This document shows positions 1 through 6,770 of a stretch of DNA of 33,850 nucleotides, one piece after another. The notes beneath the pieces were generated by a model, which was not told the origin of the DNA, did not search any database, and saw nothing but the letters and a program-made list of their open reading frames with translations. Origin of the DNA: an uncultured Prevotella sp. GTDB lineage: Bacteria > Bacteroidota > Bacteroidia > Bacteroidales > Bacteroidaceae. The stretch lies in assembly GCA_945830345.1 (NCBI GenBank), contig CALZYS010000013.1, positions 1-33,850 on the forward strand. Reading direction: 5' to 3'. A program made the position numbers and the translations under genes. The number at the start of each line of letters is the position of its first letter. The first letter of the stretch is position 1.

Positions 1-1
1 T

Positions 2-253
2 CTTGGTCATGACTACTACACCGACATCATAACATTTGATTATGACGAGGGCGACCGCATCAACGGCGACCTCGTAATCAGTCTCGACACCGTGCGCACC
101 AATGCCGAGCAATTCGGCAAGCCCTACGACGAGGAGCTCCACCGTGTCATCATCCACGGCATCCTCCACCTCTGCGGCATCAACGACAAGGGTCCTGGTG
201 AGCGCGAGATAATGGAGGCTGCCGAGAACAAGGCGTTAAGAATGAGGAATTAG
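2..253 (+). CDS. ybeY: Endoribonuclease YbeY, 3' part
   Basis: This is the C-terminal 83 residues of YbeY, a zinc-dependent single-strand RNase that matures 16S rRNA 3' ends and takes part in ribosome quality control in the cytoplasm. The signature HGILHLCGINDKG is visible near residue 53 of the fragment. It supplies two of the three zinc-binding histidines, and the family position usually held by the third, in a D-H pair, reads N-D-K here. A trailing GEREIM also fits the family. The reading frame enters from outside the window, so the start is not seen. The last residues (ALRMRN) and the TAG stop are encoded by a 7-base repeat array that continues into the intergenic space, so the C-terminus appears to have been redefined by the repeat. 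The gene converges on the SPFH gene. Confidence 0.9.
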   Translation, partial: LGHDYYTDIITFDYDEGDRINGDLVISLDTVRTNAEQFGKPYDEELHRVIIHGILHLCGINDKGPGEREIMEAAENKALRMRN

Positions 254-371
254 GAATGAGGAATGAGGAATGAGGAATGAGGAATGAGGAATTGGCTGCG
301 CATTGGCATTTCATTCCTAATTCCTAATTCCTAATTCCTAATTAATTAAAATTCCTAATTAAATTAAATTA
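239..371. repeat. 7-base tandem array with inverted arms between two convergent genes
   Basis: The left arm (about 239-293) is tandem GGAATGA/GGAATTA units. The right arm (about 312-371) is the complementary ATTCCTA unit, ending in 5-base AATTA repeats. An 18-base spacer lies between. The arms can form a long hairpin. The array supplies the TAG stop of ybeY on the plus strand and the TAA stop of the SPFH gene on the minus strand. It may also act as a shared terminator, although neither side has a uridine tract. Confidence 0.85.
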
Positions 372-1328
372 AATTCCCGTGTTCACCACCGGCTGCGCCG
401 AGTCGTCGCCACAGAGCACCACCATCAGGTTGCTCACCATGGCGGCCTTCTTCTCGTCGTCGAGGGTCACCACACCGTCGGCGGATAATTTGTCGAGAGC
501 CATCTTCACCATCGACACGGCACCCTCCACAATCTTCTCCCTTGCCGAGATGATTGCGCTCGCCTGCTGACGGCGAAGCATCACGGCTGCAATCTCGGGT
601 GCATAGGCAAGATAGTTGATGCGTGCCTCAACCACCTCTATTCCCGCCATCGAGAGACGCTCGTCGAGCTTCTGCTCCAATTGCTGGTTGATCTCAGTGC
701 CGCCGTCGCGCAGTGTGATGTTCGAGTCGCTGTCGTTCTCGTCGTCATAGGCATACTTGCCCGCCACCTCTCTCAGGGCAGCATCGCTCTGTATCTTCAC
801 GAAGTTCTCAAATGCCTGCATCACTCCTGCCACATTCGTTCCTACCACCTGTCCGTTCTTTGTGGGGTCGCCTGCAATGGTCTGCGAGTCGATTTCGAAC
901 ATTGCCTTGTATGTGTCCTTGAGCTTCCACACGAGCATCAGACCGATCATCACGGGATTACCCGTCTTGTCGTTCACCTTGATAGGTTCGGCGTCGAGGT
1001 TGCGCGCCCTCAGCGAGAGTTTCTTAGCCGTGAGGAAGGGATGCACCCAGAAGTAGCCTGTGCGCGTGAATGTTCCCTTGTATTTTCCGAAGAACAGCAG
1101 CACGCGCGCCTCGTTGGGCTCAAGCAGCAGGAATCCCCCGCAGAATATCAATCCCGTGATAAACAGCACCACTGCCAATACTATCGCTGCCGGCACATCT
1201 TCTATGCCAGCCCAAATCCCCATAGCGATAGAGCCGAATATCAATACTAATGTCACGAACAGCATGAGGAAGCCGTTCAATGTTGTGCCCTCAAAGGCAT
1301 ACTCGTTTTTTACGTCTTTTGTTGCCAT
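369..1328 (-). CDS. SPFH/Band 7 (stomatin-prohibitin-like) membrane protein
   Basis: This is a 319-residue protein with two N-terminal hydrophobic segments (about residues 17-38 and 45-70). An SPFH/Band 7 domain follows (about 68-260), including EPNEARVLLFFGKYKGT at its start and the amphipathic stretch rich in E, Q and K that typically drives oligomerisation. Proteins of this family assemble into membrane rings that organise microdomains and often regulate proteases. No partner protease or NfeD gene is adjacent, so the specific role is unknown. The start is the ATG just before KDVKNEYAFEG. The final Ile codon and TAA stop fall in an AATTA repeat. No clear -7 box was found upstream, where the composite repeat at 1360-1512 lies. 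Confidence 0.85.
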   Translation of the reverse strand: MATKDVKNEYAFEGTTLNGFLMLFVTLVLIFGSIAMGIWAGIEDVPAAIVLAVVLFITGLIFCGGFLLLEPNEARVLLFFGKYKGTFTRTGYFWVHPFLTAKKLSLRARNLDAEPIKVNDKTGNPVMIGLMLVWKLKDTYKAMFEIDSQTIAGDPTKNGQVVGTNVAGVMQAFENFVKIQSDAALREVAGKYAYDDENDSDSNITLRDGGTEINQQLEQKLDERLSMAGIEVVEARINYLAYAPEIAAVMLRRQQASAIISAREKIVEGAVSMVKMALDKLSADGVVTLDDEKKAAMVSNLMVVLCGDDSAQPVVNTGI

Positions 1329-1359
1329 AATATTATATATTTTAAGTTTTGCATTTGCT

Positions 1360-1512
1360 CAACTTTAGGAGTTAGAAGGAGTTAGGAGAAGTTATCGCTC
1401 CCTATGGTCGCTTGGGAAGTTAAAAGCCAATAGTAAAAATCTATGCTTAAACATACGTCGTTTATCTCCTTTTTACTCCTTTTATCTCCTTTTTACTACT
1501 TGAGAAAGTTAT
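1360..1512. repeat. Composite inverted repeat, copy 1
   Basis: The left arm has repeated AGGAGTTA-like words (1367-1393). The right arm has repeated CTCCTTTTTA words (about 1465-1495). The core carries GAAGTTAAAAGCCAATAGTA at 1415-1434. A related arrangement with nearly the same core word (GAAGTTAAAGACAATAGTA) occurs at 14484-14600, so this looks like a dispersed family of purine-arm/pyrimidine-arm repeats. Confidence 0.55.
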
Positions 1513-1682
1513 GTTATATTTAAATAAATGTTTTTTCTCGTTAGACGAATGACGGTGACGGTTTACTACAATTTTCGTTGCAAAATTAATAAATAAAATC
1601 CATACTATGAAACAAATCCAAAAAAAATTGATACATTTACCATATAGGCGCAAAAAATATAATGATAAATACCGTTAAATTG

Positions 1683-1713
1683 TTTGCCGATTGCCGATTA
1701 TTTATTATCTTTG
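1683..1713 (+). promoter_or_regulatory. Promoter of uxuA with a tandem 7-mer in the spacer
   Basis: The Bacteroidota -7 box TATCTTTG is at 1706-1713 and TTTG at 1683-1686, with 19 bases between them, which matches the major sigma factor consensus of this phylum. The spacer begins with two adjacent copies of GCCGATT (1686-1692 and 1693-1699), a possible site for a uronate-responsive regulator. The predicted transcript would start near 1720, leaving a leader of about 50 bases. Confidence 0.75.
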
Positions 1714-1768
1714 CGCAGATTTTGAGATAATATAATTACGTAGAAACTAATAAAGAGAAATAATTATC

Positions 1769-2989
1769 ATGGAAAGAACTTGGAGATGGTTTGGCAAGAA
1801 CGACAAGATCACCCTTGCCATGCTGAAGCAAATCGGCGTTGAGGGCATAGTGACCGCCCTGCACGACGTGCCGCTCGGCGAAGTGTGGACACGCGAGAAG
1901 ATTCGCGACCTCAGAGAGTATATCGAACAGTATGGAATGAGATGGAGCGTGGTGGAGAGCCTGCCTGTGGTGGAGACCATCAAATATGGCGGTCCCGACC
2001 GCGACGAGCAGATTGAGGTGTATAAGCAGTCGATGCGCAACCTCGCCGCCGAGGGCATCAAGTGCATCTGCTACAACTTCATGCCCGTGCTCGACTGGGC
2101 GCGCACCGACCTGCTGCACGAGAATCCCAACGGTTCGAGCAACCTCTACTTCTCGTATGCCGAATTTGCATATTTCGACATTTATATCCTCAAGCGCGAG
2201 GGCGCACGCGAGGAGTGGGCAGCCTTCCACAAGTTTGAGGGTCGCAACGTGCTTGCCGAGGCCGACGAACTCGCCAAGACGATGACTCCCGAGAAGGACC
2301 ACAAACTCGTGGAGAACATCGTGATCAAGACTCAGGGCTTCGTCAGCGGCAATTTCCACGAGGACGACGAGCACCCGATAGAACTCTTCCGCCAGTTCCT
2401 CAATCTCTATAAGGGCATCGACAAGGAGCAGTTGCGCGCCAACATGAAATACTTCCTTGAGGCCATCATGCCAGTGTGCGAGGAGACGGGCATCAACATG
2501 TGCGTGCATCCCGACGACCCACCAATCCCCGTGCTCGGCCTGCCCCGCATCGTCAACTCCGACGAGGACATCCAGTGGTTCCTCTCGGCAGTGGACAATC
2601 CCCACAACGGACTCACATTCTGCGCCGGCTCACTCTCGGCGGGCATTCAGAACGACGTGGTGGAGCTGGCAAAGAAGTATGCCTCGCGTACGCATTTCGT
2701 GCATCTGCGCTCGTGTCATATCTTCCCCAACGGCGACTTCACCGAGGCTTCGCATCTCGGCGGACGTGCCGACATCATCGAGCTTGCGCGCATCTTCGAG
2801 AAGGAGAACCCAAATCTCCCCATGCGTGTTGACCACGGCATGACGATGCTTGGCGACGAGAGCCGCGGCTACAACGCCGGCTACTCCTTCCTCGGCCGAA
2901 TGTTCGCCCTCGGACAGGTGGAGGGCATCCTCGCCACCGTCGATCGCGAGCTCGGCATCGAATACAAACAACCGGGATTCTTTGATTAA
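1769..2989 (+). CDS. uxuA: D-mannonate dehydratase
   Basis: This enzyme dehydrates D-mannonate to 2-keto-3-deoxygluconate (EC 4.2.1.8), the committed step of the glucuronate branch of hexuronate breakdown, in the cytoplasm. The 406-residue length is close to the roughly 390 usual for UxuA. Visible hallmarks are the N-terminal RWFGKND, the metal/active-site segment NMCVHPDDPP (Cys245, His247), FCAGSLSAG near 284-292, the HLRSCHIFPNGDFTEASHLG block (His312) and RVDHG (Asp355, His356). It has its own promoter and is followed by an SDR oxidoreductase that would supply its substrate. The 290-base gap to that gene holds an invertible-looking repeat element. A plausible source of substrate is glucuronic acid released from glucuronoxylan. 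Confidence 0.96.
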   Translation: MERTWRWFGKNDKITLAMLKQIGVEGIVTALHDVPLGEVWTREKIRDLREYIEQYGMRWSVVESLPVVETIKYGGPDRDEQIEVYKQSMRNLAAEGIKCICYNFMPVLDWARTDLLHENPNGSSNLYFSYAEFAYFDIYILKREGAREEWAAFHKFEGRNVLAEADELAKTMTPEKDHKLVENIVIKTQGFVSGNFHEDDEHPIELFRQFLNLYKGIDKEQLRANMKYFLEAIMPVCEETGINMCVHPDDPPIPVLGLPRIVNSDEDIQWFLSAVDNPHNGLTFCAGSLSAGIQNDVVELAKKYASRTHFVHLRSCHIFPNGDFTEASHLGGRADIIELARIFEKENPNLPMRVDHGMTMLGDESRGYNAGYSFLGRMFALGQVEGILATVDRELGIEYKQPGFFD

Positions 2990-3010
2990 ATGAAGAGTGA
3001 AGATTATTTA

Positions 3011-3234
3011 GGCACGGATTGACACGGCTTTTTTTTAAAAAGACACAGCTGGGCTGCGCTATGGATATGGGCTATATTTGCTAAGAGGCTATACTAAAGT
3101 ATAGACACGGTTCGTTTGCGATTGTGCAAACTAAGCCGTGAACTTGCGAAGCAAGCCATAAATACGAAGTGCCGTGTTTTATATCAATGCGGAGCCAAGC
3201 CGTGTCTTTGAAAAAAGCCGTGGATTTCCGTGCC
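3011..3234 (+). repeat. Dispersed palindromic element, copy A
   Basis: This is a 224-bp element bounded by terminal inverted repeats: it begins GGCACGGATTGACACGGC and ends GCCGTGGATTTCCGTGCC. It lies between uxuA and the SDR gene. A second copy is at 10497-10715. The outer 18 bp of both copies have the same orientation on the plus strand, whereas the interiors are reverse complements of one another: the A segment ending in AATGCGGAGCCAAGCCGTGT reappears inverted at the left of copy B. No open reading frame of note is inside. It resembles a MITE-like or invertible element. Confidence 0.85.
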
Positions 3235-3281
3235 TAAAAAAATAAGAAACAAAGTTGGACAAAGTCAATTAAAAAATAATA

Positions 3282-4094
3282 ATGAATAATCTATTTGACA
3301 TCAATGGCTACGTGGTAGCCATCACGGGCGGCACCGGAGTATTGGGCCGCGCCATTGCAAAATACCTGGCTCTCAACGGAGCCAAAGTGATAATCCTCGG
3401 ACGCAAGGAAGAAGTGGGCGCCGAGATAGTGGCCGACATCCGCAAGGCGGGCGGCGAGTGTGAATTCCTCAAGACCGACGTCATGAATCAGGACATCGTG
3501 CAGCAGAACTGCGACTACATCATCGAGAAATACGGTCGCATCGACACCCTGCTCAATGCCGCAGGAGGCAACATGAAGGGAGCCACCATCACCCCCGAGC
3601 AAACCTTCTTCGACCTTGAGGCCAAGCAATTCCAAACCGTGCTCGACCTCAACCTCACGGGCACCGTCATCCCCACGCAGGTGTTCCTGCGCCCGATGGT
3701 CAACCAGGGCAAGGGCTCTATCATCAACTTCTCGTCGATGGCAGCCTTCCGCCCCATGACTCGCGTGTGCGGATATGCCGCAGCCAAGGCGGGCATCAGC
3801 AATTTCACCGCCTTCATGGCCACCGAGTGCGCCAAGAAATTCGGCGAGGGCATCCGCGTGAACGCCATTGCCCCGGGCTTCTTCATCACTGAGCAGAACC
3901 GTGCCCTGCTCACCAATCCCGACGGCACCTACACCCAGCGCGGACAGGATGTGATACGTCAGACTCCCTTCGGCCGTATGGGCGAGCCCGAGGAGCTCTG
4001 CGGCACCATCCACTATCTTATGTCGGATGCCGCCAAATTCGTCACCGGCACTGTTGCCGTAGTGGATGGCGGTTTCAACTGCTTCGCAATGTAA
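3282..4094 (+). CDS. SDR-family D-mannonate oxidoreductase (fructuronate reductase)
   Basis: This is a 270-residue short-chain dehydrogenase/reductase. The NAD(P)-binding glycine motif TGGTGVLG is at 15-22, NAAG at 92-95, catalytic Ser151/152, and the YxxxK pair Tyr165/Lys169. In Bacteroidota and Thermotoga an SDR of this kind next to uxuA interconverts D-fructuronate and D-mannonate, taking the place of the unrelated long-chain UxuB of enterobacteria. That reaction is inferred from the uxuA neighbour; the sequence alone shows only the SDR family. No TAnnTTTG box is visible in the 47 bases between element A and the start, so co-transcription with uxuA through the element is likely. A strong terminator follows. 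Confidence 0.85.
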   Translation: MNNLFDINGYVVAITGGTGVLGRAIAKYLALNGAKVIILGRKEEVGAEIVADIRKAGGECEFLKTDVMNQDIVQQNCDYIIEKYGRIDTLLNAAGGNMKGATITPEQTFFDLEAKQFQTVLDLNLTGTVIPTQVFLRPMVNQGKGSIINFSSMAAFRPMTRVCGYAAAKAGISNFTAFMATECAKKFGEGIRVNAIAPGFFITEQNRALLTNPDGTYTQRGQDVIRQTPFGRMGEPEELCGTIHYLMSDAAKFVTGTVAVVDGGFNCFAM

Positions 4095-4128
4095 TTAATT
4101 TTTTCCATATATATACATTTAAAAAAAG

Positions 4129-4168
4129 GAGTGTCACCTGATGACGGGTGACGCTCTCTTTTTTTTTA
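4129..4168. terminator. Bidirectional intrinsic terminator
   Basis: The stem GAGTGTCACC / GGTGACGCTC (4129-4138 with 4147-4156) is followed by nine T residues on the plus strand and preceded by seven A residues. It can therefore end both the SDR transcript and the opposing smalltalk/HU transcript. Confidence 0.85.
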
Positions 4169-4176
4169 TTTCTTCG

Positions 4177-4284
4177 TTACGCTACTGCGCAACTGATGCC
4201 AAGTGCGGTACCTACGGCTGCGAGGATGGCCGATGCAAGGTTCCACATGAATTTAATCAACCTCGACTTGTTCTCCTTAGTCAT
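4177..4284 (-). CDS. Smalltalk protein, 35 residues
   Basis: This short peptide starts MTKENKSRLIKF, continues with an alanine-rich hydrophobic segment (about residues 14-29), and ends LGISCAVA. It matches the small 'smalltalk' proteins of Bacteroidota, which have a basic N-terminus, a hydrophobic helix containing TALG, and a terminal Cys near the C-terminus. Their function is unknown. They are characteristically encoded directly after an HU-like DNA-binding protein, as here, and often before an N-acetylmuramoyl-L-alanine amidase, which is missing here. The helix and Cys suggest a membrane-associated or lipid-linked peptide, but that is inference. A perfect 10-bp hairpin lies in the 69 bases separating it from the HU gene. 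Confidence 0.82.
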   Translation of the reverse strand: MTKENKSRLIKFMWNLASAILAAVGTALGISCAVA

Positions 4285-4286
4285 AA

Positions 4287-4335
4287 CTTTAATTCTTTAA
4301 TTCTTTAATATCCGAAGGACCAAATGTCCTTCGGA
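4287..4335 (-). other. Intercistronic array and 10-bp hairpin between HU and smalltalk genes
   Basis: TCCGAAGGAC and GTCCTTCGGA (4311-4320 and 4326-4335) form a perfect 10-bp stem with a 5-base loop, with no long T tract after it in the minus direction. It is therefore more likely an mRNA processing or partial-attenuation structure than a full terminator. About three TTTAATTC units follow (4287-4309), directly before the smalltalk start codon. Confidence 0.7.
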
Positions 4336-4353
4336 CCTCCCTACATTAGGCGG

Positions 4354-4986
4354 CTACTCATAGGGTATCTCTTCCTCGTCGCCAGTGTTGCCGCTGCCGC
4401 CAGTGTTGCCGCTGCCGCCGGTGTTGTCAGTGCCGCCGCCCTGGTCGTCCGAGCTGCCGCTGTCGCCCGCGGCGGTGTCCTCTATCACGAGTCCCTTGAC
4501 GATGCGCTTGAACTCCACCGACTGCTGGAAACGCGAGTCCCACTTCTTGGGCATGTCGATGACGATGCACGCCGTGAGGTCGCTCGTGGCGAGGTCGCTT
4601 GCCATCAGTTCGCGGTTGACGTCAATCTTCTCGGCGGCGGCAGTGTTGCCGGCAGCCATGTAGTCGGCCTTGCGCTGGGTGAGCTTAGCCTTGAGCTGGC
4701 TCTGGGTGAGCGATCCCTTGACGGTGGGGCGGAAGGTGAGACCGTCGGGCGAGGCCACAATCTTGGCGTTGAGACCGAGGATGAGCGGGATGTTCTTCTC
4801 CAACTGCTTCATCACGGCCGACACGTCGGCAGCGGTGACGGTCGAACCCTGTGCGAGATAGTCGCAGAAGGTGTCATAGTCGAGCGTCTGCTGGTTGACG
4901 ATACGCGGGGTGACAATCTTCTCCCCGATGAGCTTGTTCTCCGAGAGAACCATCTGAACGTTGAGTGCCATAGGCATATTGCCCAT
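4354..4986 (-). CDS. HU-like DNA-binding protein with Gly/Thr-rich acidic tail
   Basis: This is a 210-residue protein of the Bacteroidota HU/IHF-like family that travels with smalltalk genes. The N-terminal part (about residues 7-130) begins ALNVQMVLSENKLIGEK and has the pattern of alternating helices and strands of that family. The tail (about 178-210) is low-complexity, with three GSGNTG-type units followed by DEEEIPYE. ATG codons at 4986, 4977 and 4971 are all possible starts; the family usually begins near MALNV, which favours 4971. A -7 box lies at 5123-5130, giving a leader of about 130 bases that contains a GGGGA/TCCCC hairpin and a second hairpin covering the first start codon. DNA binding is inferred from the family. 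The biological role is not known. Confidence 0.8.
   Translation of the reverse strand: MGNMPMALNVQMVLSENKLIGEKIVTPRIVNQQTLDYDTFCDYLAQGSTVTAADVSAVMKQLEKNIPLILGLNAKIVASPDGLTFRPTVKGSLTQSQLKAKLTQRKADYMAAGNTAAAEKIDVNRELMASDLATSDLTACIVIDMPKKWDSRFQQSVEFKRIVKGLVIEDTAAGDSGSSDDQGGGTDNTGGSGNTGGSGNTGDEEEIPYE
4383..4436 (-). repeat. In-frame 18-base repeat in the HU-like tail
   Basis: Two identical 18-base units (4383-4400, 4401-4418) and one diverged unit (4419-4436) encode the Gly-Ser-Gly-Asn-Thr tail. The unit is a multiple of three, so copy-number change would lengthen or shorten the tail without a frameshift. Confidence 0.8.
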
Positions 4987-5122
4987 TGCCGGTATGGGTC
5001 TTGGTGTTTCGCCTGTCTGTTGGCCCCCTTGCCTCGGGGAGTCTCCCCTATAGGCATTTCTCAGCAGGCGCCGGCCATGTGGTTGAACAAAGGTTTTGGG
5101 GCCATCTTTTTATTTCACGGTG

Positions 5123-5130
5123 CAAAGTTA
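5123..5130 (-). promoter_or_regulatory. -7 promoter box for HU-like/smalltalk transcript
   Basis: Read on the minus strand, TAACTTTG matches TAnnTTTG. No convincing -33 TTTG was found 19-20 bases upstream. The predicted leader is about 130 bases and contains the dyad GGGGAGTCTCCCC (5036-5048). Confidence 0.55.
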
Positions 5131-5215
5131 CGAATAATTTCGGCTCGTGCTCCACTTTTCCGTCATTGCGTCGAGTGTTTTCCGTCAGAACGTGACGCCT
5201 CCCGCCCTATCCCCG

Positions 5216-5293
5216 TTTGAGCCGGCTCGCGAGGGGCTTTTAAGGGGATTATTCTGCCTTTTCTCTCCACTCAAACAGTCGTTTGAGCCGACT
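5216..5293. repeat. Repeated GTTTGAGCCG word and hairpin
   Basis: GTTTGAGCCGGCT (5216-5228) and GTTTGAGCCGACT (5281-5293) are near-identical direct repeats 65 bases apart. The second copy also forms a hairpin with CTCAAAC at 5270-5276, with loop AGTC. Confidence 0.6.
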
Positions 5294-5484
5294 GCCGCAG
5301 AGCATTCCTCATACCCATCCTCAGCCTCGTCTTCCTCATCCGCCCCAAGCGTCACCCGTCACCTTAAAAAAATGAATTTTTGATGTCCACCGTCCCCTTT
5401 TATTAATTAATATATAATAAGGTACGCGAGAGAAGAAGAGAAAAAGAGAAGCATAGAAGAGAAGGCAATCCCCTTATAAGCCCT
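5233..5484. repeat. Inverted repeat pair 1 in HU-Rpn intergenic region
   Basis: The segment at 5233-5250 (ending TTAAGGGGATT) is matched in inverse orientation at 5467-5484 (AATCCCCTTATAAGCCCT) with about two mismatches. The pair is interleaved with the 19-bp pair at 5347-5572. The 698-base space between the HU-like gene and the Rpn gene has no supportable gene and is occupied by these repeats, the HU promoter and the Rpn promoter. Confidence 0.65.
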
Positions 5485-5572
5485 ACTTCAAAAAAAAAAG
5501 AATCCGTCATGCCGGAGTATTCTCCCGCCGCCCCCAAAAACATTGCCGTCATCAAGGTGACGGGTGACGCTT
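5347..5572. repeat. Perfect 19-bp inverted repeat pair 2
   Basis: AAGCGTCACCCGTCACCTT (5347-5365) recurs as an exact reverse complement at 5554-5572. The 188 bases between include an AT-rich block, a purine run of GAGA/AGAAG words (about 5425-5465) and an A10 tract. The size and perfect ends suggest a small non-autonomous element. The same GTGACGGGTGACGC-like word is part of the terminator at 4129-4168, which suggests a recurring module. Confidence 0.7.
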
Positions 5573-5631
5573 AGGAGTGCACGGATTATCACAAACAATA
5601 TCCCTGTCATATAAAAAAATCCGTCGTTTTC

Positions 5632-5662
5632 TTGCAGATTTCAAAAAAACTTCGTATTTTTG
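5632..5662 (+). promoter_or_regulatory. Promoter of the Rpn nuclease gene
   Basis: TATTTTTG at 5655-5662 matches TAnnTTTG, and TTG at 5632-5634 lies 20 bases upstream. Transcription would begin near 5669, which rules out starts upstream of that point and favours the ATG at 5685. Confidence 0.7.
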
Positions 5663-5684
5663 CAGCGAAATAATGGAATACAAT

Positions 5685-6542
5685 ATGGCAACAATAGAAG
5701 AAAGATACATCAGTCTGCTGACCGACTTCGGTTTCAAGCGCATATTCGGCACTGCTCCCAACAAGGAACTGCTGATCAACTTCCTCAATAGCCTGTTTGA
5801 CGGCAAGCAGGTTATCAAGGACGTGAAGTATCTCAACACGGAGCATTTCGGCGACAACGCCTCGGCACGCAAGGCAATTTTCGACGTGTATTGCGAGGGC
5901 GAGAACGACGAGAAGTTCATAGTTGAGATGCAGAATGCCTATCAGGACTTCTTCAAGGACCGCTCACTGTTTTATTCCACATTCCCCATTCGCGAACAGG
6001 CGAAGAAAAGTGCCGACTGGGACTTTAAACTTTCACGCGTTTATACCGTGGCTCTTTTGAACTTTGACATGAAGGAGGATGCCTTCGATAAGAAGGAGAT
6101 AACCCACACCGTGAAGCTCTGTGACATCAAGACCAACAAGGTGTTCTATAAGAAGCTCGACTTCATATATGTGGAGATTGCCAAGTTCAAGAAGAAGGAG
6201 GACGAGTTGGAGACGCTTTACGACAAATGGCTCTTCGTTCTAAAGAACCTATATAAGTTGGAGAGCCGCCCCAAGGCTTTGCGCGACAAAGTGTTCGACC
6301 GCCTGTTCAAGGAGGCCGAGATAGCCAAGTTCACCCCCGAGGAGCTTCGCGAGTACGAGGACAGCCTCAAGGCCTACCGCGACATCAAGAACTCTATTGA
6401 CTCGGCGCGTAGGGAAGGACGTGCAGAAGGGCATGTAGAGGAAAAAAAGGTCATTGCACGAAAAATGAAGTCCAAAGGATTCTCTGCATCTGACATATCT
6501 GAGATGACAGGATTGACGGAGGAAGAAATCAGAACTTTGTAA
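5685..6542 (+). CDS. Rpn-family PD-(D/E)XK nuclease / transposase-like protein
   Basis: This is a 285-residue protein of the Rpn family (PDDEXK_2), DNA endonucleases known to promote recombination in E. coli. The diagnostic start TDFGFKRIFG is at residues 13-22. The nuclease core follows, with Asp67 in FDVYC and the ExQ pair Glu81/Gln83 in VEMQ. The C-terminal part is helical and basic and ends with a helix-turn-helix-like segment (KGFSASDISEMTGLTEEEI). The length is typical. The ATG at 5685 is chosen because the -7 box at 5655-5662 puts transcription start near 5669; the ATG at 5673 is possible. It is a single-gene unit closed by a strong terminator. Such genes are usually multicopy and horizontally spread. 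Confidence 0.92.
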   Translation: MATIEERYISLLTDFGFKRIFGTAPNKELLINFLNSLFDGKQVIKDVKYLNTEHFGDNASARKAIFDVYCEGENDEKFIVEMQNAYQDFFKDRSLFYSTFPIREQAKKSADWDFKLSRVYTVALLNFDMKEDAFDKKEITHTVKLCDIKTNKVFYKKLDFIYVEIAKFKKKEDELETLYDKWLFVLKNLYKLESRPKALRDKVFDRLFKEAEIAKFTPEELREYEDSLKAYRDIKNSIDSARREGRAEGHVEEKKVIARKMKSKGFSASDISEMTGLTEEEIRTL

Positions 6543-6638
6543 CTATTGTTCCCCTGTGATTCTTATATACACTTTAAAAAAAATATGATAAAAATCGAGT
6601 CGTAAAATTAGACTATATATCCCATATCTATCATGATA

Positions 6639-6677
6639 ACGAGGCGATATCCTGTTTGGATATCGCCTCGTTTTTTT
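6639..6677 (+). terminator. Strong intrinsic terminator after the Rpn gene
   Basis: A perfect 14-bp stem (6639-6652 with 6658-6671) with loop TGTTT runs into seven T residues. Confidence 0.92.
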
Positions 6678-6770
6678 GTGCCTTATCGCTAACGGAAGAA
6701 TGATTTTTTTATTCCAGCAAAGCCCCAACTTTATTTACCATCGACACAACTCTCTCCACATATATGCCTA

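Larger units (their letters stand above)
1329..1768. other. Intergenic region between SPFH gene and uxuA
   Basis: This 440-base divergent spacer holds a composite inverted repeat (1360-1512), an AT-rich stretch without recognisable coding content (1513-1680), and the uxuA promoter. A 63-codon minus-strand frame at 1462-1653 is AT-rich and resembles no family I know, so I do not call it a gene. Confidence 0.6.

Noticed and set aside
239..371. CRISPR-like reading of the tandem arrays
   Set aside because: The units are 5-7 bases with no spacers, and no cas gene is present.
1462..1653. 63-codon minus-strand frame before the SPFH gene
   Set aside because: It is AT-rich, has no promoter, is partly inside repeat arms and has no resemblance to known small proteins.
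1736..2605. 289-codon minus-strand frame opposite uxuA
   Set aside because: It is antisense to a highly conserved enzyme and has no initiation signal or family resemblance.
4324..5220. 298-codon plus-strand frame opposite the HU-like gene
   Set aside because: Its Ala/Val-rich start is the antisense of the GSGNTG repeat, and the rest mirrors the HU-like coding sequence.
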